Positions 45,627 through 56,502 of a stretch of DNA of 64,000 nt are shown here, piece after piece; within the stretch, counting starts at the first letter, position 1, and every line of letters begins with the position of its first letter. The position numbers and the translations under genes were made by a program. A model generated the notes under the pieces. That model made no database searches. It had not been told where the DNA came from and was given only the letters and a program-made list of their open reading frames with translations. The DNA is from Artemisia argyi (lineage: Eukaryota; Streptophyta; Magnoliopsida; Asterales; Asteraceae): assembly GCA_030686995.1 (NCBI GenBank), contig CM060709.1, positions 268,937,057 through 269,001,056 of the forward strand. Reading direction: 5' to 3'.

Positions 45627-47023
45627 TGATGCGTGGGAATCGCAACAGGTTTTACCTCTCGAGGGATCTCGAGAAGCTTACACCCCCCACCAGGCAGTGT
45701 ACCTGATCGTTGTAGTATAGTATAGTGACAAGTACCGGGGGATTGATCGTTCAGCTTAGGAATAGTGTCGCTAGGATTAGAAAGCCTAAATACTAGTTCT
45801 AAAGGTGAGAGATGATTATTTTTGTGTTTTTATATTTTATGGAAAGCAAATTAAAATCTCGGGTTTGAAGGACTTGGGCGGAATTAGTTGCTAATCAACT
45901 AACCCAATACTAAGATGCAATCAAAATAAAATACTACAAATGAAAATAAACTAATTTATACTAAGGTTGTGAGCAGTAATTGGAGAAAATGTGTTTACTT
46001 AGATTTCACTACTCCCTAGATATCTTTTACACGTTAATTACTTGTTATAATTGCATGGATGACGGATCGTATTCCTTAATACCATTCATGGGGTGGCACA
46101 CATAACTCCCCAATTCTATGAGCTCTTATCTCCTCCTACACCATGCCCAGCACAACTATAGGGATTGTTAACAGTGGCTCATGCATTAAATACAACCAAT
46201 AAAGACCTAGTGCGCGTTGGTTCATGTTTCTTAAGACGTTCAAGCATGTTACCAATTGGAGATCTGCCAGTTTTCTTAGGACTAACATATAAATCATTCA
46301 TCCAAGACAAGAATAAACAAGTAATCAACACATAATCAATATCTAGGTTTCATTAGATCTAAGCAAACACAAGATAGATCTAGCCTAGCATGATAGAATT
46401 AAGACAAGAACAAGATATAGACAACCAACACATAGACATATTGATTGAATTAGAAGAACACTTATCTTAATTAATAATGCAAGGTATCAAGGGGTTGGAA
46501 CCCTTGAAAAACCTGTAAAGTTACACCAAAATTGTACTTAGGGTTTCTCCCAAAACTTCTCTCCTTAAATGTGAAAAATTAGAAAACTATATATATAAAA
46601 AGGGGTGTGACGGCGTCAAGACCAATTAGGTGACGCCGTCACCTCGCCGCCAAAACAATCCTCGGACTGCCTAGATCTACATTTGACGCCGTCAAGTACA
46701 AAACATTTCCAGGCCGTCATGACTTTTACTCTTGACGCCCTACCTTCATGACGCCGTCAAAACTCTTCTGGGTCGTCATGGAATTTTATTCTTGACGCCG
46801 TCAGGGAACTCCTCTTGACGCCGTCATGCACTGTTCCCAGCATGGAAAATTAAGACTTTGGCGTTTTCTTCACTTTTATGCTCCAAAAACGTCCGAATTG
46901 CTTCCTTTTCCAGATTTCACTCCCAAAGTACCTAAAATCACAATTTAGGGCAATATTTGATCAAATAAATTCGAATTCGGGCTTAAATGACCCCCTAAAA
47001 ACGGATCATTTTTCGCCTCATCA
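45627..47023 (-). mobile_element. Solo LTR of the A/B family inside the element B 5' LTR
   Basis: Runs from TGATGCGTGGG to CGCCTCATCA (1397 bp), with perfect GCTAG duplications (45622-45626, 47024-47028). Seven or more TGACGCCGTCA-class sites lie between about 46605 and 46830. It is closer to the A LTR than to the B LTR around it (ends, length, internal wording), and no internal region is left, so it is a product of LTR-LTR recombination. Confidence 0.9.
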
Positions 47024-47753
47024 GCTAGGTTTCATTACATCTAAGCAAACACAAATAAACCTAGCCTAGCATGTTAATGTAAAGACAAGCATAAGATAGA
47101 ATCAGACAACACATAGACAAATTGAATGATTATTGGAAGACTTTTCTTTAATTAATCATGGATGAAAGACGGGTTTGAAACCCTTACAAAAAGGCTAAAA
47201 TTCTTTCTAGTGTTTATGGTGAAGTTCCTCCAAAAGTTCTCTCCCTAATGAATGAAAATTAGAAAACTATATATAGATAATACAATCTGATGGCGTCACA
47301 TTATACATGTGACACCGTCAACTCGCTGCCAATGCTTTCCTCGGATTGCCTAGATCCAGATCTGACACCGTCACCTTATATTCTTTACTGGCCGTCACCT
47401 TATAGAATGTACGTGACAGCCTAGGCGTCACAAAGGGTGACACCGTCACTCTTTAAATCCAAAAAACATTCTGGCGCGTCTTGTGTGAACTTCATATCCA
47501 CCTCTTTGCCAACACGTGACGCCGTCACCTTTAGAACGTGACGCCGTCGGGTACTATTTCCAGCTTGATTTGGAGACTTTGTCGTTTTCTTCACTTTTCG
47601 CTCCGAAAAACGTCCAAAATGCTTCCTTTTCCAGATTTCTTCTCCAAAGTACCTAAAATGGCAAAAGGAACGATTTGAGGCAATATTTGATCAAATAATC
47701 AAGAATTAGGGCTTAAATGACCCCCTAAAAGCGTAACACTTTTCGCCTCATCA
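47024..47753 (-). mobile_element. Element B 5' LTR, distal fragment
   Basis: Continues the LTR after the solo LTR and ends CGCCTCATCA before CAATG. It carries TGACGCCGTCA-class sites at about 47280-47550, several of them mutated at CG dinucleotides. Confidence 0.85.
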
Positions 47754-47758
47754 CAATG

Positions 47759-48962
47759 TTCTAAGATTTAGAACTTGTATTTTCTGTTTATACACGAGAT
47801 TCTATGAGTTAGAACTTGCAAGAATGTCTAGATGGATATGACATTATTCTTATCCCATCTTATTCTTACGAACATCTATAGAATGGCACATACGAGAGCC
47901 ACTACTCCCGCTACTCCTACTACTCTCGCCATGACTCAGGAAGCTATCCAGTAACTAGTTGCTGACAGTGTAACTGTGACACTAGAAGCTAGGAATGCTA
48001 ACATGGCTAGAAACCCCGAAATTCTTGTGGTGAAGAAGAGTAACTACAAGGAATTTATAAGCTATCAGCCCTTCAATTTCAAGGGGACAGAAGGGTCCAT
48101 AGGACTGATTCACTGGTTTGAGAGATGTGAATCAGTATTCTCCCGTAGTAACTGTACTGAGGATTGTAGAGTTAAGTTTGCTACCGGTACTCTTACCGAG
48201 GAAGCTTTATCCTGGTGGAACTTGTATGCCCAACCAATAGGAATAGAGGAGGCATACAAGTTAACCTGGACTGAATTTAAGAAACTCATGATTAGGAAAT
48301 ACTGCCCTCGAACGGAAGTTAAGAAAATGGAAGATGAGTTTTACAACTTGACTATGAAGGGGAACGATGCCAAAACTTATATTAGGAGATTTCAAGAGTT
48401 GGCAACTTTGTGTCCTACAATGGTGCCAACTGTTGAAAAGACGATAGAAGTTTTCATCGGAGGTTTACCCCGAAGTATCGAAGGGAATGTTACTGCCTCT
48501 AAACCACAAGATTTAGAGGAAGCCATTAACAAAACTTTGAGGTTAATGGATCAAGTAACAAAGCAAAACTCTGTGCCAGTGCCCAACGATAATAAATGAA
48601 AGCTCCACAATGGGAGAGCTTTCGACAATACCAACCCCTATCCTCTACCAAACCTAAGACAAGAAGCTGCTAGAGCTTATGCCTCCACTCCAAATAAGGG
48701 AATTGGTTATGCTGGGAAACCCCTCTGTGTGAGAGATGTGCTTGGCACCACACAGGGCCTTGTTTCATCAAATGTACAACATGTAAGAAGGTGGGCCATC
48801 AGGCAAATGATTGCAGGCACAAAATTAAAGACCAACCTCTAGGGGTAATCCGCCACTAGAAACGGTCATTTGTTATGCTTGCGGAGAAAAAGGACACTAT
48901 GCAAATAGATGTCAAAAGAAAAATACTGATGGTGCCTAGGGAAGAGCTTATATGTTTAGGAA
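47759..48962 (+). pseudogene. Element C gag with zinc knuckles (chromovirus type), decayed
   Basis: The frame opens at ATG 47883. A TAA after about 23 codons interrupts it, and the frame is open again from 47976 to 48599. Core motifs are [64 protein letters not shown] and [19 protein letters not shown], typical of Asteraceae chromoviruses. After 48599 the frame shifts twice. Zinc-binding motifs remain readable as a CX2C-type knuckle (HHTGPCFIKCTTCKKVGHQ) near 48740-48815 and CYACGEKGHYANRC near 48874-48915. The text stops at DPSIVT, where the protease would begin in complete relatives. Confidence 0.88.
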
Positions 48963-49096
48963 TGGGTATAACCAAGAAGACCCGAGCATAGTCACACACT
49001 TAGGATCTAACCCTTTGCCTTAGGTATCTATTCTCACCCTTGCACACTAACCCTAGTTAAAATCTCAGGACGAGATTTTCTGTTAGGATGGGAGAC
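48963..49096 (+). other. Element C junction from gag to PPT (pol missing)
   Basis: Only about 130 bp separate the end of the zinc-knuckle region from the 3' LTR, including a purine tract AGGATGGGAGA (49086-49096 area) that serves as PPT. The whole protease-RT-RNase H-integrase block, about 4 kb in relatives, is absent. Confidence 0.75.
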
Positions 49097-50717
49097 TGTA
49101 GTAACCCACAAATTTCCCCACTAAAATTCCTACTAACTTCCCAAAGGTTAGAAAAGCCTCACTAACTTAACTTAGGCCCTCACTAAGAATTATCTAGGTT
49201 AGATATGCCTATAGCTATTTCCCGAGTGAAATTTTTGCTTTATAACATCACTATTACCTATCAAACCTCTAGACAAGCTCACGTATCCACCTATGCCAAA
49301 CACCACTATGTTTACTTCATGTAAACTTCCAGGTATGTCAAGTCAAGGTTACAAAAATATTTCACCAGGTAAACTATCACTCTAGTACACTATACTCATC
49401 AGAAAACCCTAATTGCACCTATGTGTTTCCGGTTAAATTTAAAACCTTAATTGCTTATCTGAAATAGCTTGAAAGTGTTCAAGGCTTAGGTATGAGTTAC
49501 ATTAGTAACTTTAGGATATATTAGACTTCCTAGATCATAGTACAACTCTCTAGAATCTAGGTACAAGTTCCTTAAGCACAAAACCCTAACTAGGTCATAA
49601 CTTCTGTGAACTAGGTCTAAACTATCCCAAATCTTTACCATAAGTTACCACATACCACCACTTAGTATAAGCCTCCTAGGACTTAATATTAGTCACTAAA
49701 AACTCATAGAACCCTAATATAGGCACTAAACCTTAGGCTAAACCAAAATCTCTCACTAGATAAAACTAAGTCAAAACTAAACCTAACACCTAAACTAAGC
49801 TACCATAGCACCTCAAATCTTACAACCAAGTACCCTAGAACCTCCCTTATACCAAGATAGCCCCCTAGCACCTACCAATCAAGCATACAAGGAGGTGCAT
49901 CACTTCCTTGGTGCTCGGTAAAACTTCAACCACAAACACCCTATGGCAGCCCCCTAGCTAGTTATAGCTCACCTTAGTCATCCCTTTAGGCTTCATTAGT
50001 CACCCCATAGCTGCCTTTACTCAGCCCCCCCTCCTCGACACCTAGCAGCCCATTTTCCACCTATACCCATCGTTACCCTATAAATAGCAGGCCTCCCCTT
50101 ACCATTTCAGTCCACACCTCCCCTATCTTCTTTACCTACACATTTCTGTAGTACTAAGTCCCTAAGACCCTTAGAAGTCGAGTAGCAAAGCCCTAGTACT
50201 AGTCGAGACCCATTTCTAAGTCAAAAACCCTAGTTTTCCCACGTTAAGCCTTCCACGACCTAGGTAAGCCTCAAATTTTATTCTAATAGCCTTAGTACTG
50301 ATATAGGACTCCTAGGATATGCCTTAGAACCTTTAGATAAGCCTTGATCATTTTCATTTAGAAGTTTTCATTTTAAAACCCTAATTTTGGATAATTGTGT
50401 GTTTTTGTGCTAAATTGCCTTATTATGCGCTATATTCTGAATTAGATGACTTATTTAAGTATATATTAGTTAAACATAAACTAGGAAACTTAGTTGATTC
50501 ATAAAAATATAGTTTACTTGATTTTAGGACTAGTTTTGCAATAGTTTTCATGCATAAGGGTATATATGGTAAAATTCTGAAAATATGAAGTTTAGAGAAT
50601 GTTTTTAACATTTCTTAGAAGGTATAAGCATAAAGACCCTTTTTGAAAAGTTCTAAAACCTTATGATAAAAAGTAAAATAAGTTATAAACTTATAAGGAC
50701 TAGTTTTGCAAATATTG
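49097..50717 (+). mobile_element. Element C 3' LTR, part 1
   Basis: Starts TGTAGTAACCCACAAATTTC and is collinear with 10258-11837 of the 5' LTR with frequent substitutions and small indels. It stops at TATTG (50713-50717), the duplication of the next insertion. Confidence 0.88.
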
Positions 50718-51230
50718 TGATGGATCTAAACACACACCTTGTGTTAGATAGATACTTTGAGTATATACTTTATAACACGTGGAATTTACTATACAGTACT
50801 TAGAAGATGTGTTTTAGTAATATGTATGGATTGTATGAATGTGTAACAGTAATGAACAAAGAATTAAACAAACATTTAGCTTCAATATTATTCAAGATAA
50901 TAATACGAGTGATCTTGACTTATCACTAGGGTTACAACCTTGAAGCTTTGGCTAATGAATACGTATATGTAAACCTAAACCTAGGACCTCCTTTTATAGG
51001 ACACAAGGAGTCCTATACAACATAAGTATTATGCTGAACAAATAATATATTCACTAAATCTTTTCTATACTTATCTACTACCCATATACACAACAGATAA
51101 ACTAAGCAGTGGTAATATATTGTGCTAGCAGTGGTAATGAGTTTCCATTGTTAGTACAATTCTTCAGCAGTGGTTATCAGCTTAGCCTATCAGTGGGAAT
51201 GAGTTTCCACTGATGGTATATTTCCCAACA
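50718..51230 (-). mobile_element. Solo LTR related to the copia element (513 bp)
   Basis: Perfect TATTG duplications flank it (50713-50717, 51231-51235). In minus sense it starts TGTTGGGAAATATACC and ends GATCCATCA. The middle part aligns with the copia LTR (ACGAGTGATC, GGGTTACAACCTTGAAG, CCTCCTTTTATAGG). The U3 array differs: it has GCAGTGGTAA-type words at about 51104-51190 where the intact element has GCAGCAGAG. Confidence 0.88.
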
Positions 51231-51915
51231 TATTGTTAAGTTAAGGGTATAAAGGGTAATTATTAAAAGTTAGTGTAGTTTAATGACCATTTATGCCATT
51301 TCTTTAAAATATATATGTATAGGGACTAATTGTGTAAAAGATAGAAAGTTATATGCTTAAATGTTATAAGTTTATAAGTTTAGGGTAGAAAGTGTAAATA
51401 TGTAAACTTGAAGGGTATAAACGGACTATTTTCATATAAAGTACAAAAACCTATTTTGAGTTAGAAACATAACACAATACTAGGGAGCTTCATGTGAGGG
51501 GTATCATGTGGATATTTTGTTTTGACGAGTTTGCTAGGTTTACGAATTAAAGTGCCCAGTCTCCTCAAACGATTATTGTGTGACCTATGAATTATGATGG
51601 CCCGAACAGTGTTATGTTATAACTAAAACTTAATAACAACATAACTCAATAGTAGGGAACTTCATGTGAGGAGTATTAACTTCTGAATTATGATGGCCCG
51701 AACGGTATTATATTGATAACATAATACAATAGTAGGGAGCTTCATGTGAGGAGTCTTATACTGCTGAATTATGATGGCCCAAACGGTGTTATGTTATATC
51801 TAGAAACCTTAAGAGTGATTAATTAAAAACCTAGACTAAGACTACACATACACACACACCTACACTACTCCAGGATACGTGAGTGAGCTGTCTAAACCCT
51901 ACCATACTTACCTTA
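51231..51915 (+). mobile_element. Element C 3' LTR, part 2
   Basis: Collinear with about 11843-12531 of the 5' LTR, including the threefold repeat with inverted arms (about 51466-51800). It stops at CCTTA where element E begins. Confidence 0.85.
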
Positions 51916-54419
51916 TGTAACACCCCAACCCGACATGGGTCAAAATGTCACATTATGGTGCCAAATCAGAACATACTAACGCAAGCGGAAGACTTATAAA
52001 CATGAAAGTTACAAAGGTATTCTAAGATAATAAGGAAAATACTAACTCTATACAAGATGAAATCCAAAACTGCAATACAAAATAAACTAAATCTAACTGA
52101 AGCTAAACCAAGTCTAATCCAAAACAAATGGTTGTCTAATCATCAGGGTAGTCCACTAAATGCTCCTATGCACTCTTCGCTCAAACCCAGCTTCCAACCT
52201 AAAACCTGCCGCGGAAGAAAAGAAATGCGGCTGAGCTTAAAAAGCCCAGTGAACAGATATATAACAAACGAAAAATCAAAACGTATAAAAGTATAGGGAA
52301 AGGAAATCATAAGCTCCTGCAAAAATGAATATCATCTGTCAAATGCATAAAAGATCAATGATAACTGAAGAAATATCATAAGTCAAATGAATAATGAGTA
52401 TGAAGAGTCAAGTGATAATATGAATCATATAGTAACAAGAATAAAAGAGCACGTATCAACAAAGGCTTGTCCACCAGAGACACTCGAATGGACATAAGAA
52501 ATAAAGGAAAGCCACGAGCCGACCTATCAGAGACACTCGAATAGGTCTAATCACATAATCACATATCCGTCAATTCATAGGGTGTACATAGAGTAGCTAG
52601 CTCCAATGTACCAGCCGTGAAAGGGGTACAAGGCACGTACAGCCAGTCACCAAACCAAATCGTATCATATCATATCAAAATAAATCCTAGGATGCATCCA
52701 TACGCCCCCCACAAACAAATCATATACAAAGTGGCCAAGAGATCTCATATCATATCATAATCAGACGGGGATGCCGGGGACTAATCACACCGCCCCAGAT
52801 AGTGTCATGCCATTGGTGCCTCAATGACACGCCCATGGTACCTCCATGAGTAGACTAAAAACTCGGGCATCAGAACATAACATATCAGAACAAACAAAGC
52901 AAGGCTATCCATAACAAAATGCTCCCAGAGCATGACAGAACAGAATGCTCCCAGAGCATAATATTATAGAATCTCGCAATCACATAATCATAATCAAAGT
53001 GGATAGCAAATCAGAATCAAATCAGAGGTATCATAGCAAGGCTCATATCAAATAGATCATATCAACGAATCATATCAAATGGATCATATCAATCATATCA
53101 AATGGGGAACATAGCAATGGCATAATTGAAGGGAATCTTAGCAGTGTCAAGGATCGAAAGAAAGTCATGAGAATTCCCTACTGAAAAGGGAAGAATATCT
53201 GTACCTTATACCGCAAATGAAACCATATCAGAAACATAAGGATCGAAAGTTACTCCTTCTTCAGCGAATATACACGAATTAATGTTCGTCTTATTACTTA
53301 TGAGCTCATTTTAAATCAGATTATTCCTTTTTGGTTTCTTTCTATTTTTAGAAACTCCATTTTTAGTAACTTGTCAAATATAGCAAGTTTCTACTTTAAG
53401 TAACCTGAACCATTTCAAGTAACTTTCTATTTATCGCATTTTTCCCGAATTAGTAAGTTTCCCGAATTAGTAACTTGATACTTAAAGGTTATAATGGACA
53501 ATTAATAATATTTAAGGTTAAAATGACTATTATAATAGTTTAGGGTTAAATATGATAATTTAGTAAAGTTTAGGGTCAAAATGTAAATTAACCAAGTTTA
53601 ATATTTAAATATGTAAAATATTTAACTTTAGGGTTTAAAATGTAAATAAATGTTAAATGACCGTTTTAGGACTCCGTCGTTTCACAATTTATATAAACAT
53701 ATAACACTAAAAAGGAACCCACGAATCACCACCCTTCGAACCCAATACTACCCACAACCACACCAAGTATTAACCGATCACCACCCTACCTTCACAACGA
53801 AGCTAGGACACACAACAAATTCGATCGCGATCCCGCTGAAGACTTTCATACCAGAACTTCTTGAAGAAAACCAAGGAGCTGCCGTTTAGTATTTTGTATT
53901 GTAGGGTTTATGTGAGAGTGAAAATATGAGAATCAGTTGTGATATAGTGGGAAATGAGATGGAAATGCCGAGCAAAATGGGATAAGGGGTGACTGATTCA
54001 TGTACAACCTTTTCAAATGTGAGCCCATCATTAATTTACATTATATTAGGTACACTTAAAATGAACTTGGACCTATTCTTACTTATTACTCGTGTGACGT
54101 TGAGTAGCAAAACAAATCGGCCCTTTTCCTGTGGAAGACCAAGACTAGTTCATTTTTATCATTTATCTAAACCTAGTTTTACATGTGTTTATTTTGTGTA
54201 ATCAATAAAATAATTTGATAAAGTAAGTGACATACAAAACGTGTTAAAATTTGAGATTAGAAACAATTGTGTGCCGACTTAGTATTATTTTATAAGTAAT
54301 ATATTTTGCATTTGTAGTTTCCAATTTATAAGGTTCATATACCTAGGTTTATTTCGCAAAACTTATGAAAATTTCAAATTATATGGGAATTTAGGCGAAA
54401 CGGGTTTTCGGGTTTTACA
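51916..54419 (-). mobile_element. Element E 3' LTR (2.50 kb, shortened)
   Basis: Starts TGTAACACCCCAACCC and ends GGGTTTTACA in plus reading. Compared with the other LTR it lacks about 910 bp at 53703. It contains ATATC-type short repeats (about 52665-52680, 53030-53110) and a patch of TTTAGGGTTAAA-like words (about 53500-53640). Confidence 0.88.
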
Positions 54420-56502
54420 ATTCTTCCCCTCTAAAAATAAAATTTTCGTCCACGAAAATTGAAGTCGCAAAAGTTAGACATAGATGTAGCAAATCACAAA
54501 ATAACGACAACAATTAACCTCACACTCGGGGAGGTCCTTTTAACAGAATCTTCACAAACAGAATGTTTTCTCATGACTCGATCCCGACAAACTTGGATAG
54601 CCCCAGGCTCTCCACAGAACACAAATTGTAACAATTCTGATGCAACGAATGCGAATCAACTGTGTAGCAGATGACAGATGACAGATGATAATGGAAATCT
54701 CTCAAAGAGATACCAGAAACACAAACACCTACGAACCAAATACAGAGATAGTACTAATCGATAAACTTAATCAACTCCTACCAAATCCTTAATGAACAAA
54801 GGAACTTGCCAAAATCATAGGAGCACAAATGGAATCATCCAACATATCAAAAGTCTCATAAAGTGATGGGTAACATATTCGTACTGACGATCAAAATCAC
54901 AAACTAGAGTATCAAAACGTATCAAAAGGCATAACCGAAGAGATAGAATAATCATGCGGAATAAAATAAATCCAAGATCTAACACGTCGCGAACCAAAAC
55001 TCCCTCAAATGCTAAGACGTCTAATTCTTCTATATTTCTTCTAAAAGTGTGAACCAAAATGCAATTCTCGGTCACGATCTTTTGTAGGCGCGTCATGTAG
55101 CTTGAATAATCTACTACCAAACGAAATCTCTGCCAATCCTCTAAGCAAGCCATCCTAGTCAATGCTCCACTGTAACTCCACTCATGTTGTCCTTCCTCCT
55201 GTGCTTGGAAATCTCCGATGTAGTCACCACCATCTTCATACCATCCCTCCCAGCTCCTGCTTCAAGACTCTATACATATTAGTACAACTAAGATGAATAG
55301 AGTTGATAAGACCATTCACTTCAACTGCTTCATTCCATCGTAGAAATTCAACACTGAAAACGAAGATGATTCTCGTGTTTCTCTTTTGTCTTTGAACACA
55401 CTAACATGTCATACTATGACAATTTGTCCAAGTATTCATGAAAGGCACGATTTATCAAATCCATAGGAATAGTCGGAAAGGTAACCAATACAATTGGCAT
55501 TACACACACAAATACGAAAGGAAATACTAAGAGTGTATCGAACCTTTCACAAAATAAGACACGATTCAGCTTCCAACAATAAATACCATCATCATTCTCC
55601 TCCACGAATAAAACAAAAACACACAAGGATACACAATGAACGTTTCAAACAAATCAAATAACTCTCGAGGCAAGTTTCATCAGAGAAGTATCTTCACAGC
55701 AGTGGGGAAATCAACGCACGAGTTTCAGAACAAGGTGGTTATAAAAGATTATCAGGTTAAGAATCATGGTGTAGAATATGAACTTCACAAAACGTCAAAG
55801 GTGACAAACATAAAGTGACAGTCGTCATCATCATAATACTCAGGCAAAAATCAAAATCCAGAATAACATCGAATCGAACATCTCTAATGTAAACAGATTA
55901 GCACAACAAAATTGTCTCCAAATATCTCCAGAACGCATCGGACAATTCGAATATACAAGATGAAAAGTCACCAAACGTTCATAGGGGTAGAATAGGTATG
56001 GTCAAAAATCAACAATGAAGAAAGAATTAAAAGCAAGGAGAAGTCATAGTGTGTGTCGAACACGTAGGATTCATACATACGCGATTCTCCAAACGAACGA
56101 AAGGCATCTAAACAAATGTCAAACAAATCAAGAATTGAAGTTCAAAAGAAAGTGATAACTCCAGGAAATGAAAATTATATGGCATACTACGAAGTCTAAA
56201 GGCATCCTAACACATGTCATGAATCCTGATAAGCCTTCTAAGTCTCCGAAACGAATGATCTAGTATGAGCTTAACGAAAAGCAAAGGCATAAATACGAGT
56301 AAAGCGGAAGCAAGAAAAGCAAAGTCTGATCATATATCTACCCGATCCTCACCGGTCATAATAAAGCTCTTAAAAGGAGAAACTTATGGCAAAACCTTCC
56401 AAAGTTATTCCTAAAGCGTTTAAGGTGCAAACCTAAGGGTCCAAAACTCATAGGCCATAATTTAGGTACTACAATTCGCAGCCTTAGCTCTGATACCATA
56501 AT
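54420..56502 (-). other. Element E internal region, noncoding
   Basis: About 2.1 kb between PPT and PBS. Both strands have only short open frames, none with Gag, zinc-knuckle, RT or integrase motifs. I see no gene in it. Confidence 0.7.

Larger units (their letters stand above)
14750..47753 (-). mobile_element. Element B: Athila-like gag-protease element without RT or integrase
   Basis: On the plus strand the element reads LTR (14750-14978 plus 38223-39443, interrupted by element A), internal region 39444-44899, LTR (44900-45626 plus 47029-47753, interrupted by a solo LTR). Assembled LTR lengths are about 1450 and 1452 bp. PPT at 39444-39459 and PBS at 44877-44893 fix the minus orientation. 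Flanks AAATG (14745-14749) and CAATG (47754-47758) agree at 4 of 5 bases. Only gag, a decayed protease and a C-terminal segment are found. The space where RT, RNase H and integrase should lie is absent, so B resembles TR-GAG type non-autonomous elements. Confidence 0.85.

Noticed and set aside
53030..53110. ATCATATCAAATGG-type repeats taken as a CRISPR-like array or centromeric satellite
   Set aside because: Units are short and degenerate, lie inside the E LTR and recur in its other LTR. The genome is a plant nuclear one. It is simple microsatellite drift.
54815..55162. 115-codon ORF in the internal region of element E as a gene
   Set aside because: No similarity to Gag, Pol or a host domain, odd composition, and no regulatory signals were seen. 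Treated as chance.
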